A DNA stretch of 12,051 bases from Geminicoccaceae bacterium (GTDB lineage Bacteria; Pseudomonadota; Alphaproteobacteria; Geminicoccales; Geminicoccaceae), in assembly GCA_020446285.1 (NCBI GenBank), contig JAGREZ010000147.1:1-12051 (forward strand), written 5' to 3'. Position 1 is the first letter of the stretch; every line of letters begins with the position of its first letter. The notes under the pieces were generated by a model. That model was not told the origin of the DNA and did not search any database. It saw only the letters and a program-made list of their open reading frames with translations. The translations under genes were made by a program, and so were the position numbers. Positions 1 to 7,082 of this stretch are shown piece by piece.

Positions 1-10
1 GGGGAAGACG

Positions 11-163
11 ATGATGACTAGGATCGTCGCGATCGTGTTCGCGCTGATAACGGCCGGCGTGGCCTATGCCACCTGGTATGGGATCGCCGCCGAAAGCACA
101 TCGGTCACCCGCAGCATACGCGCGGGCAGTATCGGCAATGGCGCCGGCTTTGGCGTCAAATAG
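11..163 (+). CDS. Small membrane protein of 50 residues, upstream of DUF350 gene
   Basis: This short reading frame begins with two ATG codons (11 and 14) directly after a purine-rich GGGGAAG at bases 1-7 that could be its ribosome binding site. It ends at TAG 161-163. Residues 4-24 are hydrophobic (IVAIVFALITAGVAYATWYG), which fits one membrane segment or an uncleaved signal. The short tail is basic and then glycine-rich, ending in GNGAGFGVK. I do not recognise a named family. It lies 17 bases before the DUF350 gene on the same strand, so it is probably co-transcribed with it. Small membrane proteins occur in such DUF350/aminopropyltransferase clusters, but that link is inference. The window starts only ten bases before it, so it could also be the end of a longer protein, although the N-terminal membrane segment argues for a complete gene. 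Confidence 0.5.
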   Translation: MMTRIVAIVFALITAGVAYATWYGIAAESTSVTRSIRAGSIGNGAGFGVK

Positions 164-180
164 AGAAGGGCAATCGCTTC

Positions 181-402
181 ATGGACATCATTGAGGGAAT
201 CCGGCTCGCCGAGGTGGTCGCGACCATCTTCTACACATTTCTCGGCTTCGGCCTGTTCCTTGCCTGTTTCTGGGTCCTCGAGAAGATCACCCATTTCTCG
301 ATTCAAAAGGAAATCGTCGATGAACACAATACCTCGCTCGCCATCCTGATGGGGTCGGCCGCCATAGCACTTGCACTCATCATCGGAAACGTCATCCGCT
401 AG
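181..402 (+). CDS. DUF350 family small integral membrane protein
   Basis: A 73-residue membrane protein of the DUF350 (YjfL-like) family, function unknown. Two hydrophobic segments are visible, at about residues 11-33 (EVVATIFYTFLGFGLFLACF) and 53-71 (LAILMGSAAIALALIIGNVI). They are joined by a polar loop with the family's typical stretch (SIQKEIVDEHNTSLAI), where a conserved acidic/His/Asn patch lies before a glycine-containing helix. The length equals a single DUF350 unit; many homologues are tandem duplications of about 130 residues. The start ATG 181 is preceded by GAGAAGGG at 163-170, a good if slightly distant ribosome binding site. The neighbours are a small membrane protein upstream and a membrane-anchored aminopropyltransferase 23 bases downstream. 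This neighbourhood recurs in bacteria next to polyamine genes and suggests a shared membrane role, but no reaction can be assigned. Confidence 0.88.
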   Translation: MDIIEGIRLAEVVATIFYTFLGFGLFLACFWVLEKITHFSIQKEIVDEHNTSLAILMGSAAIALALIIGNVIR

Positions 403-413
403 AATCTTCTGGC

Positions 414-417
414 AAGG
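414..417 (+). promoter_or_regulatory. Putative ribosome binding site for CTG start at 426
   Basis: AAGG lies eight bases before CTG 426, the first plausible initiation codon of the aminopropyltransferase frame. It is the only Shine-Dalgarno-like sequence near the expected N-terminus, which supports CTG as the start. It is short, so the assignment is tentative. Confidence 0.4.
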
Positions 418-425
418 TCGACCCC

Positions 426-1943
426 CTGCAATCCCGCCCGCAAATTCCGCTGCTGTTCGCGACCTTCGTCATCGCGACGGCGGGGCTCGTCTACGAGCTG
501 CTCGCCGGAACCGTGTCGAGCTATCTCTTCGGCGATTCGGTCTTCCGCTTTTCCCTCGTCATCGGCCTCTTCATGTCGGCCATGGGCATTGGCGCATGGC
601 TCTCGCGGCATGTCAGCGACGTCGAGGGCGCCTTTGTCGCGACCCAGATCATGCTGGCGCTGGCCGGCGGACTGAGCGCGCTCATCCTGTTCCTCGCCTT
701 CGTGCTCATCGACGCGCATGACGCGCTGCTGCTCACCCTCTGCATCCTCATCGGCACGCTCGTCGGGCTCGAGATTCCGCTCGTGCTGCGCATCCTCGAG
801 GAGCGGAGCGAGCTGCGCATCAACATCTCCAACATCCTCACAGCCGACTATATCGGTGCGCTCGCCGCGGCACTGCTCTTTCCGCTGGTGCTGGTGCCAC
901 AGCTCGGGCTCATCCGCACGGCACTTCTCTTCGGCCTGCTGAACATGGCGACAGCGGCGATGGCGGCGATGCTGTTCGATCGCAAGCGGGCATTCCTCGC
1001 GATCCTGCCGGCGGGTCTTCTCCTCATCGTCGCCTTCGTCGCCAGCGAGCGGATGATGGGGTTCATCGAGACGAGGCTCTTCGACGCCGAAATCATCTTC
1101 AGCGAGACGACACCCTATCAGCGCCTCGTCGTCACCCGCGAGCGCGAACGGGTGCAGCTTTTCCTCAACGGCAACCTGCAATTCGATACGCTCGACGAAT
1201 ATCGCTACCATGAAAGCCTCGTTCATCCCGCCATGGCGCTGGCGCCGCGCCGGCAGAAGGTCCTGATCCTCGGCGGCGGCGATGGCATGGCCGCGCGCGA
1301 GGTGGCCCGCTGGAGCGATGTCGCGAGCATGACACTCGTCGATATCGATGACCGCATGACCGCACTCTTTCGCGACAATGACATGCTCGCCGCACTCAAT
1401 GGCGAGGTCTTGCGCGATCCGCGCCTGACCATCGTCAACGAGGATGCGTGGACCTTTCTCGAACAGGACACGGGTCTGTTCGACATCGTCATTCTCGATC
1501 TGCCCGATCCGCATGACTTGCGGATCTCGCGCCTCTACAGCCGCAGTTTCTATCGTCTGGTCGCCGCACGGATGAGCCGCGATGCACTCCTCGTCACCCA
1601 GGCAACCTCGCCCCTTTTCGCGCGCGAGGCGTTCTGGTGCATCGAAACGACGCTCGCGGCGACCGCCTCGCCATGGCTTGCCGGTGTCAGCCTCGACACC
1701 CTGCCCTATCACGCCTATGTGCCGAGTTTCGGTGAGTGGGGTTTCGTCATTGCCGGTACACGGATCGCGCATGCGCCGCGACACCCGCTGCCGGCCGGTC
1801 TGAAGTTCCTCCAAACGAGCATGCTTGCGGCTATGGCGGAGTTTCCCGACGACATGGGCCCTGTCGAGGTCGAGGAGAATACCATACTCGACCATCCGCT
1901 CGTCGCCTATTACGAGGCCGGCTGGGACCGCTGGTTCCGCTGA
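426..1943 (+). CDS. Membrane-anchored aminopropyltransferase (spermidine synthase-like)
   Basis: Predicted to move an aminopropyl group from decarboxylated S-adenosylmethionine to an amine acceptor. About seven hydrophobic segments fill residues 8-207, followed by a cytosolic Rossmann catalytic domain. Visible family motifs (numbered from CTG 426) are YHESLVHP at about 261-268, the nucleotide-binding GGGDG at 283-287, VDID near 305-308, DLPDP at 358-362 with the catalytic Asp position, and YHAYVPSFGEWGF at about 428-440. The length of about 505 residues fits the multi-pass class of this family. The frame has no ATG, GTG or TTG between the stop at 321 and GTG 513. Starting at GTG 513 would cut away most of the conserved first membrane helix (LFATFVIATAGLVYEL). 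CTG 426 with AAGG eight bases upstream restores it and is preferred; ATT 444 is another option. The acceptor amine cannot be read from sequence. The 3' end overlaps the convergent ligase gene by 34 bases. Confidence 0.9.
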   Translation: MQSRPQIPLLFATFVIATAGLVYELLAGTVSSYLFGDSVFRFSLVIGLFMSAMGIGAWLSRHVSDVEGAFVATQIMLALAGGLSALILFLAFVLIDAHDALLLTLCILIGTLVGLEIPLVLRILEERSELRINISNILTADYIGALAAALLFPLVLVPQLGLIRTALLFGLLNMATAAMAAMLFDRKRAFLAILPAGLLLIVAFVASERMMGFIETRLFDAEIIFSETTPYQRLVVTRERERVQLFLNGNLQFDTLDEYRYHESLVHPAMALAPRRQKVLILGGGDGMAAREVARWSDVASMTLVDIDDRMTALFRDNDMLAALNGEVLRDPRLTIVNEDAWTFLEQDTGLFDIVILDLPDPHDLRISRLYSRSFYRLVAARMSRDALLVTQATSPLFAREAFWCIETTLAATASPWLAGVSLDTLPYHAYVPSFGEWGFVIAGTRIAHAPRHPLPAGLKFLQTSMLAAMAEFPDDMGPVEVEENTILDHPLVAYYEAGWDRWFR

Positions 1944-3415
1944 CCGCCGCCCCCGGCATCGAGGATGACCACAGGCGCCCTGCTGGAAACCGACTGGGCC
2001 GCGCCGATCCCGAGCATGGTCGCGAAGGTGACGGCGACCGCCGGAATCTGCAGGCTGAAATCGACCAGCGAATGCAATCCCGCCACCATCGCCGACAAAA
2101 GCGCGGCGAGCGCAAAAACGCGGTCGCGGCGGCGGTTGCGAAATCCCGAGATGATCCGGGCAAGGATCACGGCAATCCCGGAATAGAGCAGGAGCGTTGC
2201 CGGCAGACCGAGTTCGGCCATGTGTTCGAGATAGGTGTTGTGCGCCTTGTCGACCAGAAGGGGCAGGCGCCCGTCGCGATATGCCAGAAAGGCCGCTTCG
2301 AAATTGCCGTAACCGTGGCCGAGCCAGGGGCGATCGGCAATCATGTGCAGCGTGATATCGTACATTGCGAGGCGAGTATCGCCGATGCCGAGCCCACGGC
2401 CGAGGCGGGCGAGCGAATAGTCGCCGCTGACGACGAGAACACCGCCGAAGAGCGCGAACAGGCATGCCGGCACCAGCAGGCGGATCCAGAGCGGGTTGCC
2501 GGCGCGAAACACGACCAGCAGCGAGAAGAATGCGAGCGTACCGGCCAGACTGAGCAGCCCGCCACGGGATCCCGTCAGGAGCGAGGCGAAGGCAAGCACG
2601 GGAATGGCAAGGGAGAGAAACGCCACACGCGGTGAAGCGACAGCGTTCGCCGTCAGCCTGAAACCGGCCCGACCCGCATTGTCCCGCGAAAACAACGGTG
2701 ATGCCGCGAACGCGATTGCCGACACCAGGGCGATGTTCGCATACGTCGCGAAATTGTTCGGATTGATGAAGGTCGATTGCAGACGCGCGATGCTCTGCCT
2801 TGGAACGCCCGGCACGATCCATTCAAGGCCGAGAAAGTGATTGGCAAGGCCGTAGAACGCGAAGATCGTGGCGATCGCGATCACGCCGTAGGACATGAAC
2901 AGCGCTCGCGCGCGATCGAGGGCCAGCCTCGACGCAAGCCAGAAGACCGCAGCATAGCTCATCAGCCGCATGAGTGCTTCGCGCGTGCCATTTGCGTCGA
3001 GCCCGATAAGGGATGTCGTTTCCAGCCCGACCGCCGCCAGTCTTTGCCAGCCCGGATGGGCGAGGCTCGCCAATCCGAGTGGCAGCGACTGGATGAAAGC
3101 CCAGCAACACACGCCAAGAAAACAGCCGCGGGCGGCAAGCGGAACGGCTCTCGCAAATCGCGCTTCGCTCGCCCGGTCCGTCTTCACCAACGCCCCCGCC
3201 AGAAACACGAACGCGACAAGGAGTGCGAGGAGCGACCATGACCATGGCCTGTTCGAACCGAGCGGCAACGGCGCCAGCAACAGCAGGCCGACGAGTGCGA
3301 AGCCCAAAATTCGCGAATCGACATGAATGGACGCAAGGTCCGGGGCGCGCCGCCGCGATCGGCTGCCTTCCTTGCCGTGCCGCCGGATCCTGTCCTTGCC
3401 GGTGATCGAGAGCAT
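1910..3415 (-). CDS. O-antigen ligase / polymerase family protein (Wzy_C)
   Basis: A 501-residue polytopic inner-membrane protein of the Wzy_C superfamily, whose members ligate O-antigen to lipid A core (WaaL) or polymerise lipid-linked repeat units (Wzy). Many hydrophobic helices begin at about residue 35 after a basic N-terminus (RIRRHGKEGSRSRRR). Recognisable motifs are STFINPNNFATY (214-225), LTGSRGG (280-286), the periplasmic-loop stretch DRPWLGHGYGNF (361-372), KAHNTYLEHMAELG (390-403) and HSLVDFSLQIPA (448-459). The start ATG 3413-3415 has no strong ribosome binding site, but no later in-frame ATG precedes the first helix. It is divergent from the polysaccharide operon across a 129-base gap with a CtrA-type box. 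No other polymerase candidate is in the window, so it may be the polymerase for the neighbouring operon. Ligase and polymerase cannot be separated by sequence alone. Confidence 0.92.
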   Translation of the reverse strand: MLSITGKDRIRRHGKEGSRSRRRAPDLASIHVDSRILGFALVGLLLLAPLPLGSNRPWSWSLLALLVAFVFLAGALVKTDRASEARFARAVPLAARGCFLGVCCWAFIQSLPLGLASLAHPGWQRLAAVGLETTSLIGLDANGTREALMRLMSYAAVFWLASRLALDRARALFMSYGVIAIATIFAFYGLANHFLGLEWIVPGVPRQSIARLQSTFINPNNFATYANIALVSAIAFAASPLFSRDNAGRAGFRLTANAVASPRVAFLSLAIPVLAFASLLTGSRGGLLSLAGTLAFFSLLVVFRAGNPLWIRLLVPACLFALFGGVLVVSGDYSLARLGRGLGIGDTRLAMYDITLHMIADRPWLGHGYGNFEAAFLAYRDGRLPLLVDKAHNTYLEHMAELGLPATLLLYSGIAVILARIISGFRNRRRDRVFALAALLSAMVAGLHSLVDFSLQIPAVAVTFATMLGIGAAQSVSSRAPVVILDAGGGGQRNQRSQPAS

Positions 3416-3544
3416 GCAGAGTTAACCCGAATTTAACCAAGTTTCGAAAAGATGGGCCCATCGACGGAACAGCCTTCGAATGGTGCCGATCAGAATGACA
3501 CTTTCAACTTATGGTTGCAATCTTCCGGCAAATGCGATCAGCTC
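3416..3544. promoter_or_regulatory. Divergent control region between ligase and polysaccharide operon
   Basis: This 129-base gap separates the minus-strand ligase start (3415) from the preferred start of the sugar-phosphate transferase (3545). Its left third (3421-3450) is clearly AT-rich in an otherwise GC-rich window and contains the GTTAA-N7-TTAAC box and the palindrome TTTCGAAA (3442-3449). I find no convincing -10/-35 pair of the vegetative type on either strand. The plus-strand frame is open back to ATG 3452, but third-position G/C from 3452 to 3544 is only 18 of 31 codons by my count. That is well below the following gene, so I treat this stretch as leader rather than coding. Confidence 0.6.
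3421..3437. promoter_or_regulatory. Putative CtrA binding box, GTTAA-N7-TTAAC
   Basis: Bases 3422-3425 and 3433-3436 are TTAA half-sites separated by exactly seven bases. C at 3437 completes TTAA-N7-TTAAC, the established full CtrA consensus of Alphaproteobacteria. Because base 3421 is G, the minus strand also reads TTAA-N7-TTAAC (3436 back to 3421), so the box matches the consensus in both directions between two divergent genes. CtrA is a response regulator controlling cell-cycle and surface genes and can activate or repress. Which gene it acts on is inference. The box lies only six bases upstream of the ligase ATG, which would fit repression there, and about 108 bases before the preferred operon start. 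Confidence 0.6.
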
Positions 3545-5008
3545 ATGCACCTGAGAGCGTCACCCTTTCGCACCGGCATCCGATTGAGTTTCCTGCACGA
3601 CATGATCGCAGCCGCACTCTCGCTGCCGCTGGCGGCACTCCTGCGTTTCGGTGAAATCCAGCCGGCCGTTGATCTTCTCATGCGCACGCCGGAGACCTGG
3701 CTCACCTTTCTCGCCATCTTTTCCATCACCGCCATTGCTTTCGAACTTCCGTCGACCGTCTGGCGGCACCTTTCGACAGGCGATCTGCTCATGGTCGTCA
3801 GGGTGGCGATGATTGCCATCGTCTCGACCTACATCACACTCTTCGTCGCCAGCCGGCTGGCGGCGGTGCCGCGTTCGATGCCGCCGCTCCACTGGCTGGT
3901 TCTGGTGGCCCTCATGCTCGGTTCGCGCCTGTTCGCGGCATGGCTCGGGCAGGACGGACGGCGGCGCGGTCCGATGGATGCGCTGCGCTGGCAACCGGTT
4001 CTGCTGGCGGGCGCGAGCGACAGCGCCGTCCTTCTCTCCCGTCTCCTTCGCCTGCGGCGTGAGAGTCCGTTCGAGGTCGTCGGCATTCTCGACGAGCGCG
4101 CCGGATTCGCCGGCCGCAATGTCGATGGCATCCCGGTTCTGGGCGGAGTGGGCGATCTCGACCGGATCTGCGCGCGCCTCGCCCTGCACGGCGCCGATCC
4201 GCGCCATCTCGTCCTCGCCGAACCCTCCGCCCTGTCTTCCGCCGGCCGCATCGAGGCGATCCGTGCGGCCGGTCGACAGCAGATGACGGTGCATGATCTC
4301 CACGATTTCATCCGCTTCGTGAACGACATCCCGCGCCAGCCAGCCGCCTCCCGCGTCGAGATCGAACACGACCGCCGGTCATTCGCCGCAACCAAGCGCC
4401 TCGCCGACATCGCCCTTTCCGCAAGCGCACTGGCCACCCTTGCCCCCGTATTCGCATGTCTCGCGGCGGCTGTCGCCATCCGGCTCGGACGTCCGGTGAT
4501 CTTTCACCAGATACGCCCCGGACGGGGCCTTGCCGCCTTCACGCTCTACAAGTTCCGCACGCTCGCCCACACACATCGGGCAGACGGCTCCATTGCCGAC
4601 GATCACGAACGCATTTCGAGGCTCGGCCGGTTCATGCGGCGCACGCGGCTCGATGAACTGCCGCAATTGTGGAACGTGCTGCGCGGGGACATGTCGCTGA
4701 TCGGCCCGAGGCCGCTTCTCGCCCGTCATCTCGCCGGTATCGGCGCCGATCTCCACGAACGGGCCTCGCTCCGGCCGGGGATCACCGGATGGGCGCAGGT
4801 TCATGGCGGGCATCAGCTGACGGGACACGAGAAGCTCGCACTCGATCTCTACTATATCCGCAACTACAGCCCGCGGCTGGACCTCGTCATCCTCGCCAAG
4901 ACGGCGGCCATGGTCCTTTTCGGGGAAAAGATCGACCGGGGCGCGATCGACCGCGCGCGCAACCATGGCAATACGGACATCCTTTCCGTCGAAAGCGGGG
5001 TATCATGA
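3545..5008 (+). CDS. Polyprenyl-phosphate sugar-1-phosphate transferase (initiating PGT)
   Basis: Initiates repeat-unit synthesis by moving a sugar-1-phosphate from a nucleotide sugar to undecaprenyl phosphate at the inner membrane. The frame is 518 residues from ATG 3452 or 487 from ATG 3545; numbers here count from 3452. The N-terminal part has about four membrane helices (roughly 49-160, including [11 protein letters not shown]). A Rossmann-like CoA_binding_3 domain follows (LLAGASDSA 184-192, VVGILDE 209-215). The C-terminal bacterial sugar transferase domain has a membrane hairpin (318-345), KFRT (367-370), the catalytic Asp401-Glu402 pair in [23 protein letters not shown] (416-423) and [10 protein letters not shown] (441-450). 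I prefer the 3545 start because the upstream 31 codons have weak codon bias and the CtrA box sits just before 3452; neither start has a clear ribosome binding site. The sugar transferred is unknown. Its TGA overlaps the gmd ATG. Confidence 0.93.
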   Translation: MHLRASPFRTGIRLSFLHDMIAAALSLPLAALLRFGEIQPAVDLLMRTPETWLTFLAIFSITAIAFELPSTVWRHLSTGDLLMVVRVAMIAIVSTYITLFVASRLAAVPRSMPPLHWLVLVALMLGSRLFAAWLGQDGRRRGPMDALRWQPVLLAGASDSAVLLSRLLRLRRESPFEVVGILDERAGFAGRNVDGIPVLGGVGDLDRICARLALHGADPRHLVLAEPSALSSAGRIEAIRAAGRQQMTVHDLHDFIRFVNDIPRQPAASRVEIEHDRRSFAATKRLADIALSASALATLAPVFACLAAAVAIRLGRPVIFHQIRPGRGLAAFTLYKFRTLAHTHRADGSIADDHERISRLGRFMRRTRLDELPQLWNVLRGDMSLIGPRPLLARHLAGIGADLHERASLRPGITGWAQVHGGHQLTGHEKLALDLYYIRNYSPRLDLVILAKTAAMVLFGEKIDRGAIDRARNHGNTDILSVESGVS

Positions 5009-6087
5009 CCAGAACGGCTCTCATTTCCGGCATCACCGGCCAGGACGGCGCCTATCTCGCCCGCCTCCTGCTCGACAAGGGCTACGAGGTGCACGGCATC
5101 AAGCGTCGCAGCTCCTCCTTCAACACCGCGCGTATCGACGACCTCTACGAAGATCCGCACGAGCGCGACATCCGCCTGCACCTGCATCACGGCGATCTCA
5201 CCGACGCGACCAACCTCATTCGCATCGTCCAGCAGGTCCGCCCCGACGAGATCTACAATCTCGCCGCCCAGAGCCATGTCCAGGTGAGCTTCGATACACC
5301 GGAATATACCGCCAACGCGGACGGAATCGGCACGTTGAGGCTGCTCGAGGCGATCCGTATCCTCGATCTTCGCGACACCACCCGCTTCTATCAGGCAAGC
5401 ACCTCCGAACTGTTCGGCAAGGCACCGGCACCACAGTCGGAAGACACCCCGTTCCTGCCACAGTCACCCTATGCCGCCGCCAAGCTCTACGCCTACTGGA
5501 TCACCCGCAACTATCGCGAAGGCTACGGCATTCACGCCAGCAACGGCATTCTCTTCAATCACGAGAGCCCCATGCGCGGCGAGACCTTCGTCACCCGCAA
5601 GATCACCCGTGCGGTGGCAGCGATCGAATGCGGCATGCAGGACTGCCTGCATGTGGGCAATCTCGATGCCCGCCGTGACTGGGGCCACGCCCGCGATTTC
5701 GTCGAGGGCATGTGGCGCATGCTGCAGGCCGGACATGGCGACGATTATGTCCTTGCCACGGGCGAATGCCATTCGGTGCGGGAATTCGTGGAGCGTGCCT
5801 TTGCCATCGTCGGGCGCGAGATCATCTGGCGCGGCGAAGGCATCGACGAGCGCGGCATCGATCGCCGCGGCAACCGCGTGCTCGTCCAGGTCGATCCGCG
5901 CTATTTCCGCCCGCTCGAGGTGGACCATCTGCGCGGTGATGCGACCAGGGCGCGCGAACGGCTCGGCTGGATCCACAAGACCGGTTTCGACCGGCTGGTG
6001 GCGGAGATGGTCGAAGCCGATCTGTCGGCCCTTCGCCGTACCGGCAGCGTGGAGCCGATGCGGCCGGTCGCGGAGTTCGCGGCATGA
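5005..6087 (+). CDS. gmd: GDP-mannose 4,6-dehydratase
   Basis: Converts GDP-D-mannose to GDP-4-keto-6-deoxy-D-mannose, the first step to GDP-L-fucose, in the cytosol. The 360-residue protein is an extended short-chain dehydrogenase. It has the NADP-binding GITGQDG (9-15), [12 protein letters not shown] (34-45) that contacts NADP and the tetramer interface, AAQSHV (87-92), the STSE motif with Thr133 and Glu135, and Tyr156-x3-Lys160 in [23 protein letters not shown] (184-199) and [14 protein letters not shown] (224-237) are diagnostic for GMD rather than for other epimerases. The start is ATG 5005, overlapping the previous stop as ATGA; the frame is open further upstream but those codons lie inside the sugar transferase gene. 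The next gene, fcl, overlaps by the same ATGA arrangement, so the two enzymes of the pathway are coupled. The mannose-activating genes (manB/manC) are not in the window. Confidence 0.97.
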   Translation: MTRTALISGITGQDGAYLARLLLDKGYEVHGIKRRSSSFNTARIDDLYEDPHERDIRLHLHHGDLTDATNLIRIVQQVRPDEIYNLAAQSHVQVSFDTPEYTANADGIGTLRLLEAIRILDLRDTTRFYQASTSELFGKAPAPQSEDTPFLPQSPYAAAKLYAYWITRNYREGYGIHASNGILFNHESPMRGETFVTRKITRAVAAIECGMQDCLHVGNLDARRDWGHARDFVEGMWRMLQAGHGDDYVLATGECHSVREFVERAFAIVGREIIWRGEGIDERGIDRRGNRVLVQVDPRYFRPLEVDHLRGDATRARERLGWIHKTGFDRLVAEMVEADLSALRRTGSVEPMRPVAEFAA

Positions 6088-7082
6088 TCCCCTTCACGTT
6101 CGAGCTCTACCCGCTCCATGGCCAGCGGATCTTCGTCGCCGGACATCGGGGTATGGTCGGATCCGCACTCTGCCGGCGGCTGGCAGCGGAACCGGTCGAA
6201 ATCCTGACCGCACCCCGCGACCGGCTGGATCTGACCTCGCAGGCCGCCGTGCACGCATGGATGCGGGACAATACGCCCGATATCGTCATTCTCGCCGCCG
6301 CCCGTGTCGGCGGCATTCTCGCCAATGCGAGCCGGCCGGTCGCCTTCCTCGAGGACAATCTGCTCATCGAGCTCAATGTCATGCGCGCTGCCTTCGAGGC
6401 CGGCGTGTCCAAATTCCTCTTTCTCGGTTCCTCCTGCATCTATCCAAGGGATGCCGGACAGCCGATCCGCGAAAATGCCCTGCTGAGCGGTGCGCTCGAG
6501 CCGACCAACCAGTGGTACGCGCTCGCCAAGATCGCCGGATTGAAATTGTGCGAGGCCTTCCGGCAGGAATATGCGGCCGATTTCATCTCGGCCATGCCAA
6601 CCAATCTCTACGGCCCGGGTGACAATTTCGACCCGCAGACGAGCCATGTCCTCGCCGCATTGCTGCGCCGCTTTCACGAGGCCAGACGTGATGGTGCGGC
6701 GAGCGTCACGATCTGGGGAACCGGCACGCCGCGCCGCGAATTCATGCATGTCGACGACCTCGCCGATGCCTGCGTGCATCTTCTGCGCCACTATTCCGGC
6801 AGCGAACCCGTCAATGTCGGCTGGGGCAAGGATCTGGACATTCTCGGGCTGGCCCGAACCATCGCCCGGATCGTGGGCTACGACGGCAGGATCCTGACCG
6901 ATCCGCGAAAACCCGACGGGACGCCGCGCAAGCTCCTCGACACGAGCCGCCTCGAGGCCATGGGCTGGAAGCCGGGCATCCCGCTTGAAGAGGGCATCGC
7001 CTCGACCTACCGGTGGTATCTCGACAATGAGGCGTCGCTCTCCCTTCCGGCACACCGACAGCGCGAGTTCGCCCGGGCATGA
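6084..7082 (+). CDS. fcl: GDP-L-fucose synthase
   Basis: Epimerises and reduces GDP-4-keto-6-deoxy-D-mannose to GDP-L-fucose with NADPH, completing the pathway begun by gmd. The 332-residue protein shows GHRGMVGSA (20-28) for NADP binding, and the catalytic residues Ser116 and Cys118 in GSSCIYP, Tyr145-x3-Lys149 in NQWYALAK, and His188 in QTSHV. These correspond to Ser107, Cys109, Tyr136, Lys140 and His179 of the E. coli enzyme, with a constant offset of nine. The C-terminal [15 protein letters not shown] (276-290) is also typical. All key residues are intact, so it should be active. It starts at ATG 6084 overlapping the gmd stop, with GCGGAG about nine bases upstream, and adds a short N-terminal extension relative to E. 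coli. The fucose it supplies is probably used by the glycosyltransferases downstream. Confidence 0.97.
   Translation: MIPFTFELYPLHGQRIFVAGHRGMVGSALCRRLAAEPVEILTAPRDRLDLTSQAAVHAWMRDNTPDIVILAAARVGGILANASRPVAFLEDNLLIELNVMRAAFEAGVSKFLFLGSSCIYPRDAGQPIRENALLSGALEPTNQWYALAKIAGLKLCEAFRQEYAADFISAMPTNLYGPGDNFDPQTSHVLAALLRRFHEARRDGAASVTIWGTGTPRREFMHVDDLADACVHLLRHYSGSEPVNVGWGKDLDILGLARTIARIVGYDGRILTDPRKPDGTPRKLLDTSRLEAMGWKPGIPLEEGIASTYRWYLDNEASLSLPAHRQREFARA

Noticed and set aside
371..721. TTG-started plus-strand frame overlapping the DUF350 end and the aminopropyltransferase start, considered as a frameshifted N-terminus
   Set aside because: Its product (HRDGGARLRAARRNRVELSLRR) is a shadow of the membrane helix encoded in the other frame, so it does not supply the missing start.
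1736..2635. Plus-strand open frame of 299 codons
   Set aside because: Antisense to the ligase and overlapping the end of the aminopropyltransferase; low-complexity charged composition, no domain, no ribosome binding site.
399..2822. Very long minus-strand open frame (807 codons) opposite the aminopropyltransferase and ligase genes
   Set aside because: It runs antisense to a clear family member and out of frame with the real ligase. The translation is rich in Arg, Glu, His and Gln without motifs, as expected for a shadow frame in GC-rich DNA.
3442..3449. Palindrome TTTCGAAA next to the CtrA box, considered as a second operator
   Set aside because: Eight bases only, with no match to a known operator I can name; too little to call a site.
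4669..5004. Upstream extension of the gmd frame into the sugar transferase gene, considered as a longer gmd
   Set aside because: These codons encode an Arg/Pro-rich shadow of the sugar transferase C-terminus. The conserved [15 protein letters not shown] start at 5005 is the normal GMD N-terminus.
6618..6629. Possible loss of a catalytic His in GDP-L-fucose synthase (GPGDNF here against GPHDNF in E. coli)
   Set aside because: The catalytic His179 of E. coli lies nine residues further on, in the NSHV motif, and is kept here as His188 in TSHV. GPGDNF is a common variant.
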